Shown piece after piece: positions 1 to 9,501 of a DNA stretch of 64,000 nucleotides. Location of the stretch: the NCBI GenBank assembly GCA_963728535.1, contig CAVSKK010000001.1:1736001-1800000 (forward strand). The letters are read 5' to 3'. The position numbers and the translations under genes are program-made. Source of the stretch: VAXT01 sp963728535. GTDB taxonomy: Bacteria > Actinomycetota > Thermoleophilia > Gaiellales > Gaiellaceae. The notes below the pieces were generated by a model. The model was given only the letters and a program-made list of their open reading frames with translations. It did not search any database and was not told where the DNA came from. Each line of letters starts with the position of its first letter. The first letter of the stretch is position 1.

Positions 1-710
1 ATCGGTACTACGTCAGCTTCGACAACGTCAGAGGTGGGCGAGCTGATCGGCCAGGGCGAGGTCGACTGCATCGACGACTGGAAGGTCGCCAACCCGAACG
101 TCCTGGTGATGAACGGCGACCCCACCGACAACAACGCCAAGCTCAGTTCGCCGAGGGCTACAACGGCGTGCTCAAGCCCCACTTCGACGACGGGACCTAC
201 ACGAAGGTCGGCGAGCCGCCGGGCACGTGGACCCCGTCCGATCGCGGCCACGACGTTCGAGCAGCAGTCACCGCCCACCCGAACATGAACGCCGTCGTCA
301 CGCCGAACGACGACAACGCCAACGCCGTGATCTCGGTGCTCCAGAGCAGAACAAGATCCCGGCGAAGACGTTCCCGACGACGGGCCAGGACGCGTCGCCG
401 TCGGGTCTGCAGAACATCCTCAAGGGCTACCAGTGCGGCACCGTCTACAAGCCGATCTACCTGAGGCGCAGGCGGCGGCGGCGCGTCGCGATCTACCTCC
501 GGGCCGGCAAGACGCCGCCGTCCGCGCTCGTGAACGCCACGACGAAGGACGCCGACGCAAACGCGGACATCAAGTCCGTGCTACATGACGCCGGTGTGGG
601 TGACGACCGAGAACATGGCCGACACCGTGGTGAAGGACGGGGCGGTCACAGCGGCCGAGCTCTGCATCGGCGAGATCGCCAGCTTCTGCAAGGACGCAGG
701 AATCGAATAG
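1..710 (+). pseudogene. sugar ABC transporter substrate-binding protein (XylF-like), 5' truncated and frameshifted
   Basis: Pieces of a periplasmic sugar-binding protein (type I fold, xylose/ribose class) can be read by switching frames: RYYVSFDNV at the window edge, GELIGQGEVDCIDDW from about 37, FAEGYNGVLKPHFDDGTY around 155-205, HPNMNAVVTPNDDNANAVI near 277-335, SGLQNILKGYQCGTV near 405-450, and a C-terminus ending IASFCKDAGIE before TAG at 708-710. No single frame covers the gene. The indels look like one-base errors (an extra A near 30, a lost A near 145) while residues between them remain family-like. It would feed the ATPase and permease that follow. Whether it is a true pseudogene or poor sequence cannot be settled here. 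Its start lies outside the window. Confidence 0.75.
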
Positions 711-721
711 AGCCGAGCTGG

Positions 722-752
722 GCCGGGCTTCGCCTTCACGGCGAGGCCCGGC
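722..752 (+). terminator. stem-loop between binding-protein and ATPase genes
   Basis: GCCGGGCTTCGCC pairs with GGCGAGGCCCGGC (13 pairs including one T-G wobble) around a five-base loop TTCAC. It begins 12 bases after the stop of the binding protein and ends 28 bases before the ATPase start. No T-run follows, so it is more likely an attenuator or mRNA-stabilising hairpin, as is common after binding-protein genes in ABC operons, than a full terminator. Confidence 0.6.
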
Positions 753-780
753 TCGGCCGCCAACCGGCAGAAGGGACTCG

Positions 781-1570
781 ATGACGAGCAGCGAGAACGT
801 TGCAGAGCCTCTCCTTCGCCTTCGGGGCGTCTCGAAGCACTTCGGGCCGGTGCAGGCGCTGACCGACGTCGACCTCGACGATCCGCGCGGGCGAGGTGAC
901 CGCGCTGGTCGGCGACAACGGGGCCGGCAAGTCGGTGCTGATCAAGTGCATCGCGGGGATCCACAGCCCGAACGAGGAGAGATCCTCTGGGAAGGGCAAG
1001 CCGGTGCGACTCCGCACCCCACGCGACGCGGCCGCCCTCGGGATCGAGACCGTCTACCAGGACCTCGCCCTGTGCGACAACCTCGACATCGTCCAGAACA
1101 TGTTCCTCGGGCGGGAGCGCCACGACGGCTGTGCTCCTGGACGAGGAGGCGATGGAGAAGGCAGCCGGCGAAACCCTCTCCAGCCTGGCCGTCACCACCG
1201 TGCGCTCGATCCGCCAGCCCGTCGCCTCGCTCTCGGGCGGGCAGCGGCAGTCGGTGGCGATCGCCAAGGCCGTGCTGTGGAACTCGAAGCTCGTGATCAT
1301 GGACGAGCCGACCGCCGCGCTCGGCGTGGCCCAGACGCGCGATGGTGCTCGACCTCGTCGCGCCGCCTGGCCGACCGGGGCCTGGCGGTGCTGATCGTGT
1401 CCCACAACATGAACGACGTCTTCGAGGTGGCCGACCGGATCGCGGTGCTCTGCCTCGGCCGCGATGGTCGCGCGTGCGACCCGGCGGCCGAGCTCGACCG
1501 CCAGATCGTGGTCGACCTGATGACCACCGGGACGTCGGAGCGGCTTTCCAAGAACGGGGACAGCGCCTGA
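781..1570 (+). pseudogene. sugar ABC transporter ATP-binding protein (XylG-like), frameshifted
   Basis: The ATPase domain of a sugar importer is recognisable but spread over several frames. From ATG 781: LLRLRGVSKHFGPVQALTDV. Then Walker A GDNGAGKS near 910-935, a Q-loop region GIETVYQDLALCDNLDIVQN near 1040-1100, signature LSGGQRQ near 1230, Walker B LVIMDEPT near 1290, and the switch-histidine region VLIVSHNMNDVFEVADRI near 1390-1440. It ends NGDSA with TGA at 1568-1570, overlapping the next ATG. It has a single NBD (about 260 aa), like the short XylG/FrcA-type subunits rather than the double-NBD RbsA type. At least four indels interrupt it. Confidence 0.8.
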
Positions 1571-2888
1571 TGGCCAACGTCGACGAGCCTGTCGGGCTGC
1601 CCGAGTCGGAGGTCCCCCAGACCGAGGAGGCGGCGCGTCAGGCCGAGCTCGCACTTCCGGCCGAGCTCGCCGCTGACTCCGTCGGCGAGTACCTGCGCAC
1701 CGCGCTCGCGCGGGTCAAGGCGGGCGAGAGCGGGCGTCCTGCCCGTGGTCGCCGGACTGATCCTGATCTCGGTCCTGTTCCAGTCCCTCAACTCGAACTT
1801 CCTGACCGCCGGCAACCTGGTCAACCTGCTCGTCCAGGCGGCGGTCTACATGCTGCTGGCGATGGGGAGGTGTTCGCCCTGCTGCTCGGCGAGATCGACC
1901 TGTCGATCGGGTTCGTCAGCCGGCATCGGCGGCGTGGTCATGGCCGAGCTGGTCAAGCCCAGTCGACGGGCTGGCCGTGGTGGGCGGCGATCCTCGGCCG
2001 CGCTACTCGCCTGCGCCGCGATCGGCGCTCCTCCAGGGCACGATCATCACCCGGCTCGGCCTGCCCGTCCTTCGTCGTCACCCTCGCCGGCCTCCTCGGC
2101 TGGCAGGGCGTGATGCTGATGATCCTCGGGCAACGGCGGGATCGATGCCGATCCAGGACGACACGTCATCAACAACATCGCGAGCGGCAACCTCACGCCC
2201 GCTCGCCGGCTGGATCGTGATGCTGGTGCTCGTCGCGGTGTTCGGCTTGACTCTCTGGTGGCGCGACTCGAAGCGACGGCGTGCCGGCCTCGTCGCGCCG
2301 CCCGCCGGCGATCACTCTCGCTGAAGATCGGCGGCGCGCTGGCGGGCCGGCGTCGCGCTCGTCCTGCTCTGCAACACCGACCGCGGCATCGGCTGGTTCC
2401 GATCAGAGGGGTGCCGTGGGTCGTGCTCATCGTGCATCGGCGTGCTCGTCATGTGGACGATCCTGCTCGGCCGGACGAAGCTCGGCCGCTACATGTACGC
2501 CATCGGCGGCAACGCGGAGGCGGCGCGCCGGGCGGGCGTGAACCTGGCGACGATCCGGACCATCGCGTTCATGCTGTGCATCCTTCACGGCCGGCATCGC
2601 CGGCATCGTCTACGCGTCGCGGCTGCGATCGATCTCGACGTCCCTCGACGGCGGCACGCTCGTCCTCTACGCGGTCGCGGCCGCGGTCATCGGCGGCACG
2701 AGCCTGTTCGGGGGCCGCGGCAAGGCGATTCACGCCGTGCTCGGCGGGACTCGTGATCGCGGCGCATCGACAACGGCATGGGTCTCAGGGCTTCACGCGC
2801 CGCGTCGAAGTACATGGTCACGGCGCTCGTCCTGCTCGCCGCGGTGACGATCGACGCGCTCTCACGCCGCGGTCGCGTCGCAACCTGA
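1570..2888 (+). pseudogene. sugar ABC transporter permease (XylH-like), heavily frameshifted
   Basis: Starts at ATG 1570 inside the TGATG junction with the ATPase. Family-like membrane segments appear in alternating frames: VVAGLILISVLFQSLNSNFL, NLVNLLVQAAVYMLLAMG, VFALLLGEIDLSIGFVS (the conserved binding-site region of the RbsC/XylH family), GWQGVMLMILG, and WTILLGRTKLGRYMYAIGGN followed by EAARRAGVNLATIRTIAFML. A plausible end is VTIDALSRRGRVAT with TGA at 2886-2888. The indel density is the highest in the window. The length would suit a 10-TM permease with an N-terminal extension. Function as sequenced is impossible; sequencing error is the simplest reading. Confidence 0.75.
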
Positions 2889-2936
2889 GCGGATACTCGC
2901 GGGAAGCTCGCCAGGGCTCAGCGAGCGTGAAGCCGC

Positions 2937-5417
2937 TTACCCGTCCTCAGCGCCTTTGGCCAGCGTCGACGCAAGTGCACGCTCCTCGACCGCGTCGTGG
3001 AGGTGGGCTCGCCCATTCCCATTGCCCCCGTTCGAGCCGGCGACCGTCGCCTCTGCAAGCCGAAGCTGCGCTGCCGGAGCCGCCGGCACCACGCGCACCG
3101 GCGGGTTGAGCCGGGAACGCCGCCTCCGCGCGCGCAGCGACTCCGCTCCCGCGTAGCTTCCGAGCACGAACGCCACTGCACCGACTTGAGCGGCCACACC
3201 CTCCCAGGTGGGGTAAACGCCGAACCAGAGGCCAGACCAGTACGGAAGACTCAGCTCGCCGATCGGGTGCACCGGGACCCAGCCGACGACCTGACAGACC
3301 TGCACCGTCTTCCCGACCATGACGACGAGCACGCAGAGAATTAGCAGCCCAGTGAGCTCGAGCATGCGCCGGTGCGGGAGCTTTCGCTGCAGAGCGATCG
3401 TGAGCACCCCAACGGCGGCGACGCCGACGGCGCCGAGCGCAGCCCCTTCGACGACGCTGGCCGTCCCGGCATCGAGCGCGAGCGCCTGCAGGAAGAGGAC
3501 GGTCTCGAAGCCCTCCCGGTAAACGGCCGTGAAACCGAGCGTGGCGAGGCCGACGAGCTGCATGGCGGCAACGGAGAGGCCGGCGCCCTTGAGGATGCGC
3601 TTCTTGCGCCCGTGCAGGCTGGCTAGGTGGTCGCCCCAGTAGACCTGGTGAAAGAACCAGTTGAGGATGACCAGGAGGACGCCGATCGCGACGAGCGAAA
3701 CGATCGCCTCGAGCTTCTCCCCGTAGCGGACGAGCGACGAGAGGAGCGTCTCCGCGACCACGAAGGTCGCAACCGAGGCAAGGATCGCGGCGCCGGCCCC
3801 GAGGAGGAGCGGGCGGCGCAGTCGTCGCTTAGCGCCCACGAGCCCAGCCATGAGCGCAGCAAGGATGAGCACCGCCTCGAGTCCTTCCCGGAAGACGATG
3901 ATGGCGGTGTTGGTCACGATCGCCGCGGCCGAGGTCGGCCCGGCACCGACGGCCGCCTCCGAGTCCGCGAGCGCCGAGTCGAGCTCCTCGCGGGTCGCTG
4001 TCACCTCCTCGGGCGAGGCCTTCCTCCTGATCAGCTGCGCGAGCCCTGGGAAACCGTCGGCCCCGTACCAAAAGAGACTCTCGGTGCGGATAAAGAGGCT
4101 GGGGGCGAGCCCGCGCAGGCGCTGCTCGGGACCGAACTCGAAGAACGCGTAGGCCTCGAGCCGAGCCTGCTCGGCCTTGCCGTACTCGCCGGCACGAACG
4201 GCGCCGACGACCCGGTCGAGCGACGTGCGGATGACGTCGAAGTCGGCCGTAGTCCCGGCGTCCTGCCACTCCTCGGGGAAGATCCCCTCGGCGAGCTCGA
4301 GCGCCTCGTTCGTCTTCGACTCGACGGCCTCCTCTGGCGCGACCGCGCCGCCTCGGGAAGCTGCTGCAAGATCCTCGCCGACGCCGGCCACCAGCTCCTC
4401 GATCCGGCGGACTGTCCCGACGTCACGCTTGGCGAGCACGCTCTCGAGGTCGGCGAACGCCTGGGCAGCCCCGTCGCGGAACGTGACCGCTTCCTGAATC
4501 TCGAATGCGAGAGTCACCTGCCCGTCGGCGACTCCTCGCCCGTACTCGATGGGCACGAGCCCGAGGAAGCGGAGGAACTGGCCCGCGCGCCGGATCTCCT
4601 CATCCCGGGTGAGCGGCGCCGCCCGGAAGCCTTCGAGGGCGCGCTCAACGGCCTCTCGCGCGCGGGAATAGCCGGCAGAATCGCGAGCCAGCGCCGCCAC
4701 CACGAGGCCGTCGAATCCGGCGCGAGCCCGCTGGGACGCAGCATTGCCGCGCTGTCGGCGAAAGGATGGCTCGAGAACCCCGAAGTACCCGCGAGCGACC
4801 GCGCTCTCGGCCGCAAGGCGCGACGGGAACCCTCGCTCGTGCGCCTCGTCGGCGGTCTCGAGTGCGCTCCGCAGTCGCGCCTGGTACGTGTCGAGGTAGT
4901 CCGCCCGCACGGCGGCGAGGGCCGCCTTCGGCGAGCCCCGCCCCTCGGCGAGCGAGTCGACCGCGAGCGTTGCGTCAGCCGCAGGACGGGAGAAGCGAGT
5001 CGGGGGCCGGAACTCGCGCACGAGGAGCCAGCGTTCCGCCTCGGCAACCCTGCCGCGCTCGAGGCTCGTGAGCACTCTCCGGTAGGCGGCGCCGAGCACC
5101 GCGGTCTGCAGCGACGCGCGCGCGGCGGCGAGCTCTACCTCGTCCCCGCGCGCGACCGCGCGTTCGACCCTGCGGTACCGATCTCCGACTCCATCGTCTT
5201 GGAGGAGCTCAGCTAGACGCGACGCGCTCGGCGACGCCTGCCGCGCGAGCACTCGTGACCTGGCCCGCTGCCCGAGGATGAGCGCCCGCTCGGCGTCGGC
5301 GAGGTGCGTCCGCAGGTCGGCCGCCAGCTTCCAGGGTGGATCGGTTGCCGACTGCGCCGATGGCGCGGCGACGACCGCTGCGAGGAGCGCGACGAGCGTC
5401 GCGAGGCGAGCGAGCAC
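2937..5417 (-). CDS. efeU: FTR1-family iron permease with large extracytoplasmic N-terminal domain
   Basis: An 826-aa protein from GTG 5417, placed 13 bases after the stop of the upstream lipoprotein gene; the start is chosen because a signal peptide (LARLATLVALLAAVVAAPSAQSA) follows at once. Residues about 25-495 are a long helical outside domain, then about seven membrane helices. Both FTR1 motifs are present: REGLE at residues 510-514 and REGFE at 634-638, the glutamates that carry ferric iron in Ftr1p/EfeU. The C-terminus is hydrophilic with a Gly/Asn run. It should take up iron together with the EfeO-like lipoprotein. The N-terminal half-kilobase-plus extension is longer than in EfeU of enterobacteria but is seen in other FTR1 proteins. 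No EfeB peroxidase is visible nearby. Confidence 0.88.
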   Translation of the reverse strand: MLARLATLVALLAAVVAAPSAQSATDPPWKLAADLRTHLADAERALILGQRARSRVLARQASPSASRLAELLQDDGVGDRYRRVERAVARGDEVELAAARASLQTAVLGAAYRRVLTSLERGRVAEAERWLLVREFRPPTRFSRPAADATLAVDSLAEGRGSPKAALAAVRADYLDTYQARLRSALETADEAHERGFPSRLAAESAVARGYFGVLEPSFRRQRGNAASQRARAGFDGLVVAALARDSAGYSRAREAVERALEGFRAAPLTRDEEIRRAGQFLRFLGLVPIEYGRGVADGQVTLAFEIQEAVTFRDGAAQAFADLESVLAKRDVGTVRRIEELVAGVGEDLAAASRGGAVAPEEAVESKTNEALELAEGIFPEEWQDAGTTADFDVIRTSLDRVVGAVRAGEYGKAEQARLEAYAFFEFGPEQRLRGLAPSLFIRTESLFWYGADGFPGLAQLIRRKASPEEVTATREELDSALADSEAAVGAGPTSAAAIVTNTAIIVFREGLEAVLILAALMAGLVGAKRRLRRPLLLGAGAAILASVATFVVAETLLSSLVRYGEKLEAIVSLVAIGVLLVILNWFFHQVYWGDHLASLHGRKKRILKGAGLSVAAMQLVGLATLGFTAVYREGFETVLFLQALALDAGTASVVEGAALGAVGVAAVGVLTIALQRKLPHRRMLELTGLLILCVLVVMVGKTVQVCQVVGWVPVHPIGELSLPYWSGLWFGVYPTWEGVAAQVGAVAFVLGSYAGAESLRARRRRSRLNPPVRVVPAAPAAQLRLAEATVAGSNGGNGNGRAHLHDAVEERALASTLAKGAEDG

Positions 5418-5430
5418 CCCCGCGCCCAAG

Positions 5431-6543
5431 CTACTGCTCGATCTCGACACCGAGTTGTGCCGCCGCCTGTGAGACCTGCCCGGCGATCGCAGTCGCGCGC
5501 TCCTGCGCCTCGGTCCCGAGCGTGTCGGCCTGCTCCGGAGCGAAGCGTTTCCCCGCCTGCTCGCGGTCATGGAGCTGCGCGATGAAGACTCGGAGGTCAG
5601 CCAGCTCCCGCCCGGTCTGGGCGGCCCTGTCCTCGTCGATCCCCGCGATGGCGGGCTCGACGCCCTCGTAGATCACCCCGAGCCCGGTCAGGATGTCGCG
5701 GATGTCCGAGAGGCGGGAGACAACGTTGAAGGCCTCCGAGCTCGCGCCGTCGCCCGCGACGAAGCGCGAGACCTTCCACTGGCCGAAGTACTCGCTCATC
5801 GTGGGCACCATCACGACGATGGCTGTGAAGGCATCCGAGGCGGTCGGCTCCCAGGCTTCGGCTGCGGCGTCGAGCTCCTTCGCATAGTCGGTGAACGTGT
5901 TGCTCGCCGCCAAGAGCAGGCCCGGATCCGGCAGCACCTCGCCGAACTCGAGCTCCCCATCGCCGTCCAGGTCGGCGGGCGCTCCCGCGCGGCCGATCTC
6001 GTTGGGAAGCGTGCCCCAGAGCCCACCCTCGGTCAGATTGAAGAGGTTCCCAGGCTGCTCGAGCACCGTGCCGTCAGGCAGCTTCAAATCGAATGGGACA
6101 GCGCTCTCGGGATCCTCGGCCGCGCTCGCGCCCGCGTCGAGGATGACGTCGTACTTCGCGAGTGACGGCGTCCCGGCGACGATGCCCTCGACCCGCTCGT
6201 AGTCGGGGTTGCCCTCGATCCAGGTTGCCTTCATCCGCGCGAGGAGCGGCTCGACCTCGTCCTGCCGCCGGGCGAAGAGCGCTTCGAGATCGAAGCCCTC
6301 GGCCTCGGCGAGCGCGTGGTAGCGCGTCGCCAGCGTGCTCAACTTCTCTGTCGAGCCGACGAGCCGGTCTGTGTGCTCGCCGAGAAAGGTCTTCACGCCG
6401 GCGAGCTCCGCGGCCGACGCCGCCCCGGCTCCGGTCAGCGTGCTCGGGGTCGTGCCGCCCGTGTCCGGCGAGGACTCGTCGCCTCCGCATGCCGAGAGGC
6501 TGAGGGCGAGCGCCAATAGAACTATGAGCCGATCCAACCGCAA
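5431..6543 (-). CDS. EfeO/imelysin-like iron-uptake lipoprotein
   Basis: A 370-aa lipoprotein from TTG 6543, chosen because GAGGGA lies 7 bases upstream and because a lipoprotein signal follows directly (hydrophobic run, then lipobox LSAC with Cys19 and a GG/DESSPDT linker). The mature part is helical and matches the EfeO M75/imelysin layout only loosely. A motif PADLDGDGELEFGE near the middle resembles an EF-hand loop. It lies directly upstream of the FTR1 permease on the same strand with a 13-base gap, so it probably delivers iron to it. It could instead be an imelysin-type protein without EfeO function. Expression is likely controlled by the palindromic promoter just upstream. Confidence 0.72.
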   Translation of the reverse strand: MRLDRLIVLLALALSLSACGGDESSPDTGGTTPSTLTGAGAASAAELAGVKTFLGEHTDRLVGSTEKLSTLATRYHALAEAEGFDLEALFARRQDEVEPLLARMKATWIEGNPDYERVEGIVAGTPSLAKYDVILDAGASAAEDPESAVPFDLKLPDGTVLEQPGNLFNLTEGGLWGTLPNEIGRAGAPADLDGDGELEFGEVLPDPGLLLAASNTFTDYAKELDAAAEAWEPTASDAFTAIVVMVPTMSEYFGQWKVSRFVAGDGASSEAFNVVSRLSDIRDILTGLGVIYEGVEPAIAGIDEDRAAQTGRELADLRVFIAQLHDREQAGKRFAPEQADTLGTEAQERATAIAGQVSQAAAQLGVEIEQ

Positions 6544-6584
6544 CGAAAACTCCCTCGAGAGACGATTGCCGAGATTCAACCGAA

Positions 6585-6614
6585 AATGTAAGGCGCACCT
6601 TACAACGCGGTCAA
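6585..6614 (-). promoter_or_regulatory. promoter with embedded metal-responsive-type palindrome
   Basis: On the minus strand a -35 box TTGACC (6614-6609) is followed after 17-18 bases by TTACAT or TACATT as -10. The palindrome TGTAAGGCGCACCTTACA (6587-6604) sits in the spacer and overlaps the -10. Its 7-base arms TGTAAGG/CCTTACA are perfect around CGCA. The AGG...CCT half-sites recall DtxR/IdeR-type iron boxes, though the spacing is shorter than the classical 19-bp box. It is 41 bases upstream of the lipoprotein start and would let a repressor shut off iron uptake. Confidence 0.6.
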
Positions 6615-6779
6615 CGAGCCTACGGCAGAGAGACGCTCGCGAGGCGCCGGCTTCCATAACGCGAGCCCGAATCGGCGGGCCCACGAAGACACCGGGCATC
6701 GGTTCGTTCCGGCCGCGTCAGGCTCCTCACAGCCGACCCGCTCCCATACTCTGACGGACAGTTTGGAGCTAGGACCGGC

Positions 6780-8024
6780 TTGTATCAGGTAGCAAACCTC
6801 CGCGACCTCTTGAGGCTCCGCGGCCGGCCACGCGGCCTGCGTGTCGGACGAAACGTCGTCCTCCTGGGCCTGGTGAGCCTGTTCACGGACATCTCCTCGG
6901 AGATGGTCGCGACGATTCTGCCGCTCTACCTCGTCTACACCCTCGGGTTCACGCCGCTGCAGTACGGCGTCGTCGACGGTCTTCAGCAGGGTGCGGCGGC
7001 GCTTGTGCGCATCGCGGGCGGATTTCTCGCCGACCGCACGCGCCGGCACAAGGAGGTCGCGGCGTTCGGCTACGGGATCTCGGCTCTCTCGCGGCTCGGA
7101 CTGCTGGCTGCGCAGAGCCTCTCGGCGCTCAGCGCGATCGTCTTCATCGACAGGACCGGCAAGGGCATCCGCACGGCACCCCGGGACGCGCTCATCTCGC
7201 TCTCGAGCGACCGCGAGCATCTGGCGACGGCGTTCGGCGTCCACCGCTCGCTGGATACAGCCGGCGCCATGCTGGGCCCGCTGATCGCCTTCTCCCTGCT
7301 CACACTCGCCCCGGGCGAGTTCGACGCGATCTTCGTGGTGAGCTTCTGCGCAGCGCTCGTGGGGTTGGCGTTGCTGACGCTCTTCGTCGAGAACCGGCCG
7401 GTGCCCGTCCACGAGGACTCGCCCGTCTCCCTCGCCGCCGCCGCGCGCCTGCTCGGCAACCGTCGTTTTGGGATGCTGGTCGCGGTCGCCGGAGCCCTCA
7501 GCCTCGCCACGATCAGCGACGGCTTTCTCTTCGTGGCACTTCAGCGGCGCCTCGATTTCGAGCCCCGGCTGTTGCCGCTCCTCTTCGTGGGCACCGCGCT
7601 CGCGTACATGCTCCTGGCGATCCCGGTCGGTCGCATCGCCGACCGGTTCGGGCGTGGCCGGACCTTCGTCGCCGGCTACCTGCCCTTGCTCGCGGCTTAC
7701 GGCCTGCTCCTTGCACCAGCAGGCCCGTCGCTGGAGATCCCCGCTTACCTGGCGCTACTGGGGCTCTACTACGCGGCGACAGACGGCGTCCTCATGGCGC
7801 TGGCAAGCGTGACTCTCCCGCCTTCTCTGCGCGGCAGCGGACTGGCGCTGCTCGTCACCTCGACGAGCCTGGGAAGATTGACGGCCTCGATCCTCTTCGG
7901 CATGCTTTGGACGTGGTACGACGTCGAAACGGCCCTCGCCGTGTTCGCGGCCGGGCTCTTCGTTTCGATGCTGCTTGCGGCCGCGGCGCTCCGGCTTGCG
8001 CCGGAGGCGAAGACCGCTGACTAG
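6780..8024 (+). CDS. MFS transporter
   Basis: A 414-aa, roughly 12-helix major facilitator. The first helix carries LLGLVSLFTDISSEMV, a pattern of the fosmidomycin/multidrug-like MFS clade, and the loop between helices 2 and 3 has the MFS signature ADRTRRHKEVAAFGYG. A second copy, GRIADRFGRGRTFVAGY, marks the second half. The TTG start at 6780 has GGAG 11 bases upstream; a start slightly downstream is possible. It is divergent from the iron operon, sharing the 236-base region with the palindrome, and is followed 10 bases later by the propeller gene. The substrate is unknown; context makes a siderophore or metal-chelate link possible but unproven. Confidence 0.85.
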   Translation: MYQVANLRDLLRLRGRPRGLRVGRNVVLLGLVSLFTDISSEMVATILPLYLVYTLGFTPLQYGVVDGLQQGAAALVRIAGGFLADRTRRHKEVAAFGYGISALSRLGLLAAQSLSALSAIVFIDRTGKGIRTAPRDALISLSSDREHLATAFGVHRSLDTAGAMLGPLIAFSLLTLAPGEFDAIFVVSFCAALVGLALLTLFVENRPVPVHEDSPVSLAAAARLLGNRRFGMLVAVAGALSLATISDGFLFVALQRRLDFEPRLLPLLFVGTALAYMLLAIPVGRIADRFGRGRTFVAGYLPLLAAYGLLLAPAGPSLEIPAYLALLGLYYAATDGVLMALASVTLPPSLRGSGLALLVTSTSLGRLTASILFGMLWTWYDVETALAVFAAGLFVSMLLAAAALRLAPEAKTAD

Positions 8025-8034
8025 CCGCCGTCGC

Positions 8035-9000
8035 ATGCTCGTGTTCGCCGTTCTCACCGGCGGCGCCCTAGCTGCCGCAACGGCATACGTCACCTCGGCG
8101 GCGCTCCGCTCGAGCACGAAGCCACCCCCGCCGTCCAACGCCGCCGTACGGGAGGCGACCGCGAAGTTGCCGTACGTCGTCTTCCAGCACGTGGCGCGCG
8201 ACGCACACTATGCGGAGATAGCCGTCGCGCCGATCCGGGCACCGCGTTCGAGGGTGACCTACACCGGGCTCGTCTGCGAGCGCGTGCACTTTGAGGCCGG
8301 CCGGGGGCTCTGCCTGATCCCGAGGCAGGAAGCGCTAGGGGCGTCCGTGAACGCCCGCATCATCGGTCCCGATTTCCGGCCGGTCAGGTCGGTGCGCCTC
8401 GACGGGATCAGGAGCCGCGCGCGCGTGTCACCACAAGGGCGTTACGGAGCGGTGACGAACTTCTTGCTCGGGCACTCCTACCTCGATGACGGATTCTCGA
8501 CGCTCACGGCGCTGATCGACATGAGCAGCGGCAAGGTGCTGGCGAACCTGGAGGATTTCGAGGTCACGCGCGACGGGAAACGCTTCAAGGCGATCGACTT
8601 CAACTTCTGGGGGGTGACGTTCGCGCGCGACGAGCGCACTTTCTACGCGACGCTGTCGACCGGCGGCAAGATTTACCTCGTCGAGGGCGATGTCGAGACG
8701 CGGCGGGCCCGCGTGATCGGTGAGGGCGTCGAATGTCCCTCGCTGTCGCCCGACCAGACGCGGATTGCCTTCAAGCGGAGGCAGGGAAACGCGTGGCGCC
8801 TGTACGTCCTCGACCTGGCCACGAAGCGCGAGACCCCGCTCGCGGAGACGCGCAGCGTCGACGACCAGGTCGAGTGGCTCGACGACGACAGGATCCTCTA
8901 CGGCCTGATCAGCGACATCTGGGTCGTCCGCGCCGACGGTCGAGGGCAGCCTCGCATCTATATTCCGGACGCCCTTTCCCCGGCCGTCGTCCGCACGTAG
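8035..9000 (+). CDS. secreted or anchored TolB-like beta-propeller protein
   Basis: A 321-aa protein from ATG 8035, 10 bases after the MFS stop. It begins with a hydrophobic segment (VFAVLTGGALAAATAYVTSA) that can be a signal peptide or anchor. The rest is beta-rich with PD40/TolB-like blades: ARVSPQGRYGAVTNF, SLSPDQTRIAFKRRQG, VEWLDDDRILYG, DIWVVRADG. It is short for a complete TolB and lacks the TolB N-domain. It is probably co-transcribed with the MFS gene. The ligand is unknown. Confidence 0.7.
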   Translation: MLVFAVLTGGALAAATAYVTSAALRSSTKPPPPSNAAVREATAKLPYVVFQHVARDAHYAEIAVAPIRAPRSRVTYTGLVCERVHFEAGRGLCLIPRQEALGASVNARIIGPDFRPVRSVRLDGIRSRARVSPQGRYGAVTNFLLGHSYLDDGFSTLTALIDMSSGKVLANLEDFEVTRDGKRFKAIDFNFWGVTFARDERTFYATLSTGGKIYLVEGDVETRRARVIGEGVECPSLSPDQTRIAFKRRQGNAWRLYVLDLATKRETPLAETRSVDDQVEWLDDDRILYGLISDIWVVRADGRGQPRIYIPDALSPAVVRT

Positions 9001-9058
9001 ACCCCGCGGTGGGCTGCTCTGAATCTTGCCGTAAGCATTCGACCGGAAGGAGACGCAG

Positions 9059-9496
9059 ATGACCACGAAGTCCGACTTCACGCCGGAGGAATGGGACCTC
9101 GTCCGTGAGGGGCCGCCCACCGCCGGCGTGGCCGTGCTCATGGCGGAGAAGGGCGGGTCGTTCCGCGAGACCTGGGCGCTGGCCAAGGCCTACGGAGAGG
9201 CGAGGAAGGAGCTCGGTCAGAGCGAACTGCTGGATGCGCTAGTCGACGAGAAGCCGGAGATGAAGCGGTACGGCTCGGCGGAGGAACTCGACGAGGTCGG
9301 CCTGGGGCGCCTCCGCGAGGCGGTCGTCCTGCTGGAGGCGAAGGCCACTCCGGACGAGGTCGCCGGCTACAAGCAGTTCGTCCTCGACGTCGCCTCGCGG
9401 GTCGCCGAGGCCCACAAGGAGGAGGGCTCGCCGGTCAGCGAGGCCGAACGGAACGCAATCGAGAAGGTTGCGGCGACGCTCAGCCCGCCGGCGTAG
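9059..9496 (+). CDS. small acidic helical protein, unknown function
   Basis: A 145-aa soluble protein with a strong ribosome site (AAGGAG) before ATG 9059. It is predicted nearly all-helical and rich in Glu and Lys, with segments FTPEEWDLVREGPPTAGVAV, GSFRETWALAKAYGEARKEL and DVASRVAEAHKEEG. The layout recalls small TerB-like or stress-associated helical bundles, but I do not recognise a named family with confidence. It precedes the DUF202 membrane protein by a 5-base gap and is probably co-transcribed with it. Confidence 0.7.
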   Translation: MTTKSDFTPEEWDLVREGPPTAGVAVLMAEKGGSFRETWALAKAYGEARKELGQSELLDALVDEKPEMKRYGSAEELDEVGLGRLREAVVLLEAKATPDEVAGYKQFVLDVASRVAEAHKEEGSPVSEAERNAIEKVAATLSPPA

Positions 9497-9501
9497 AGCG
9501 A

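Noticed and set aside
3627..5216. Long plus-strand frame (529 codons) across the iron permease
   Set aside because: It is antisense to the FTR1 gene; its composition is that of a high-GC shadow and no domain is recognised.
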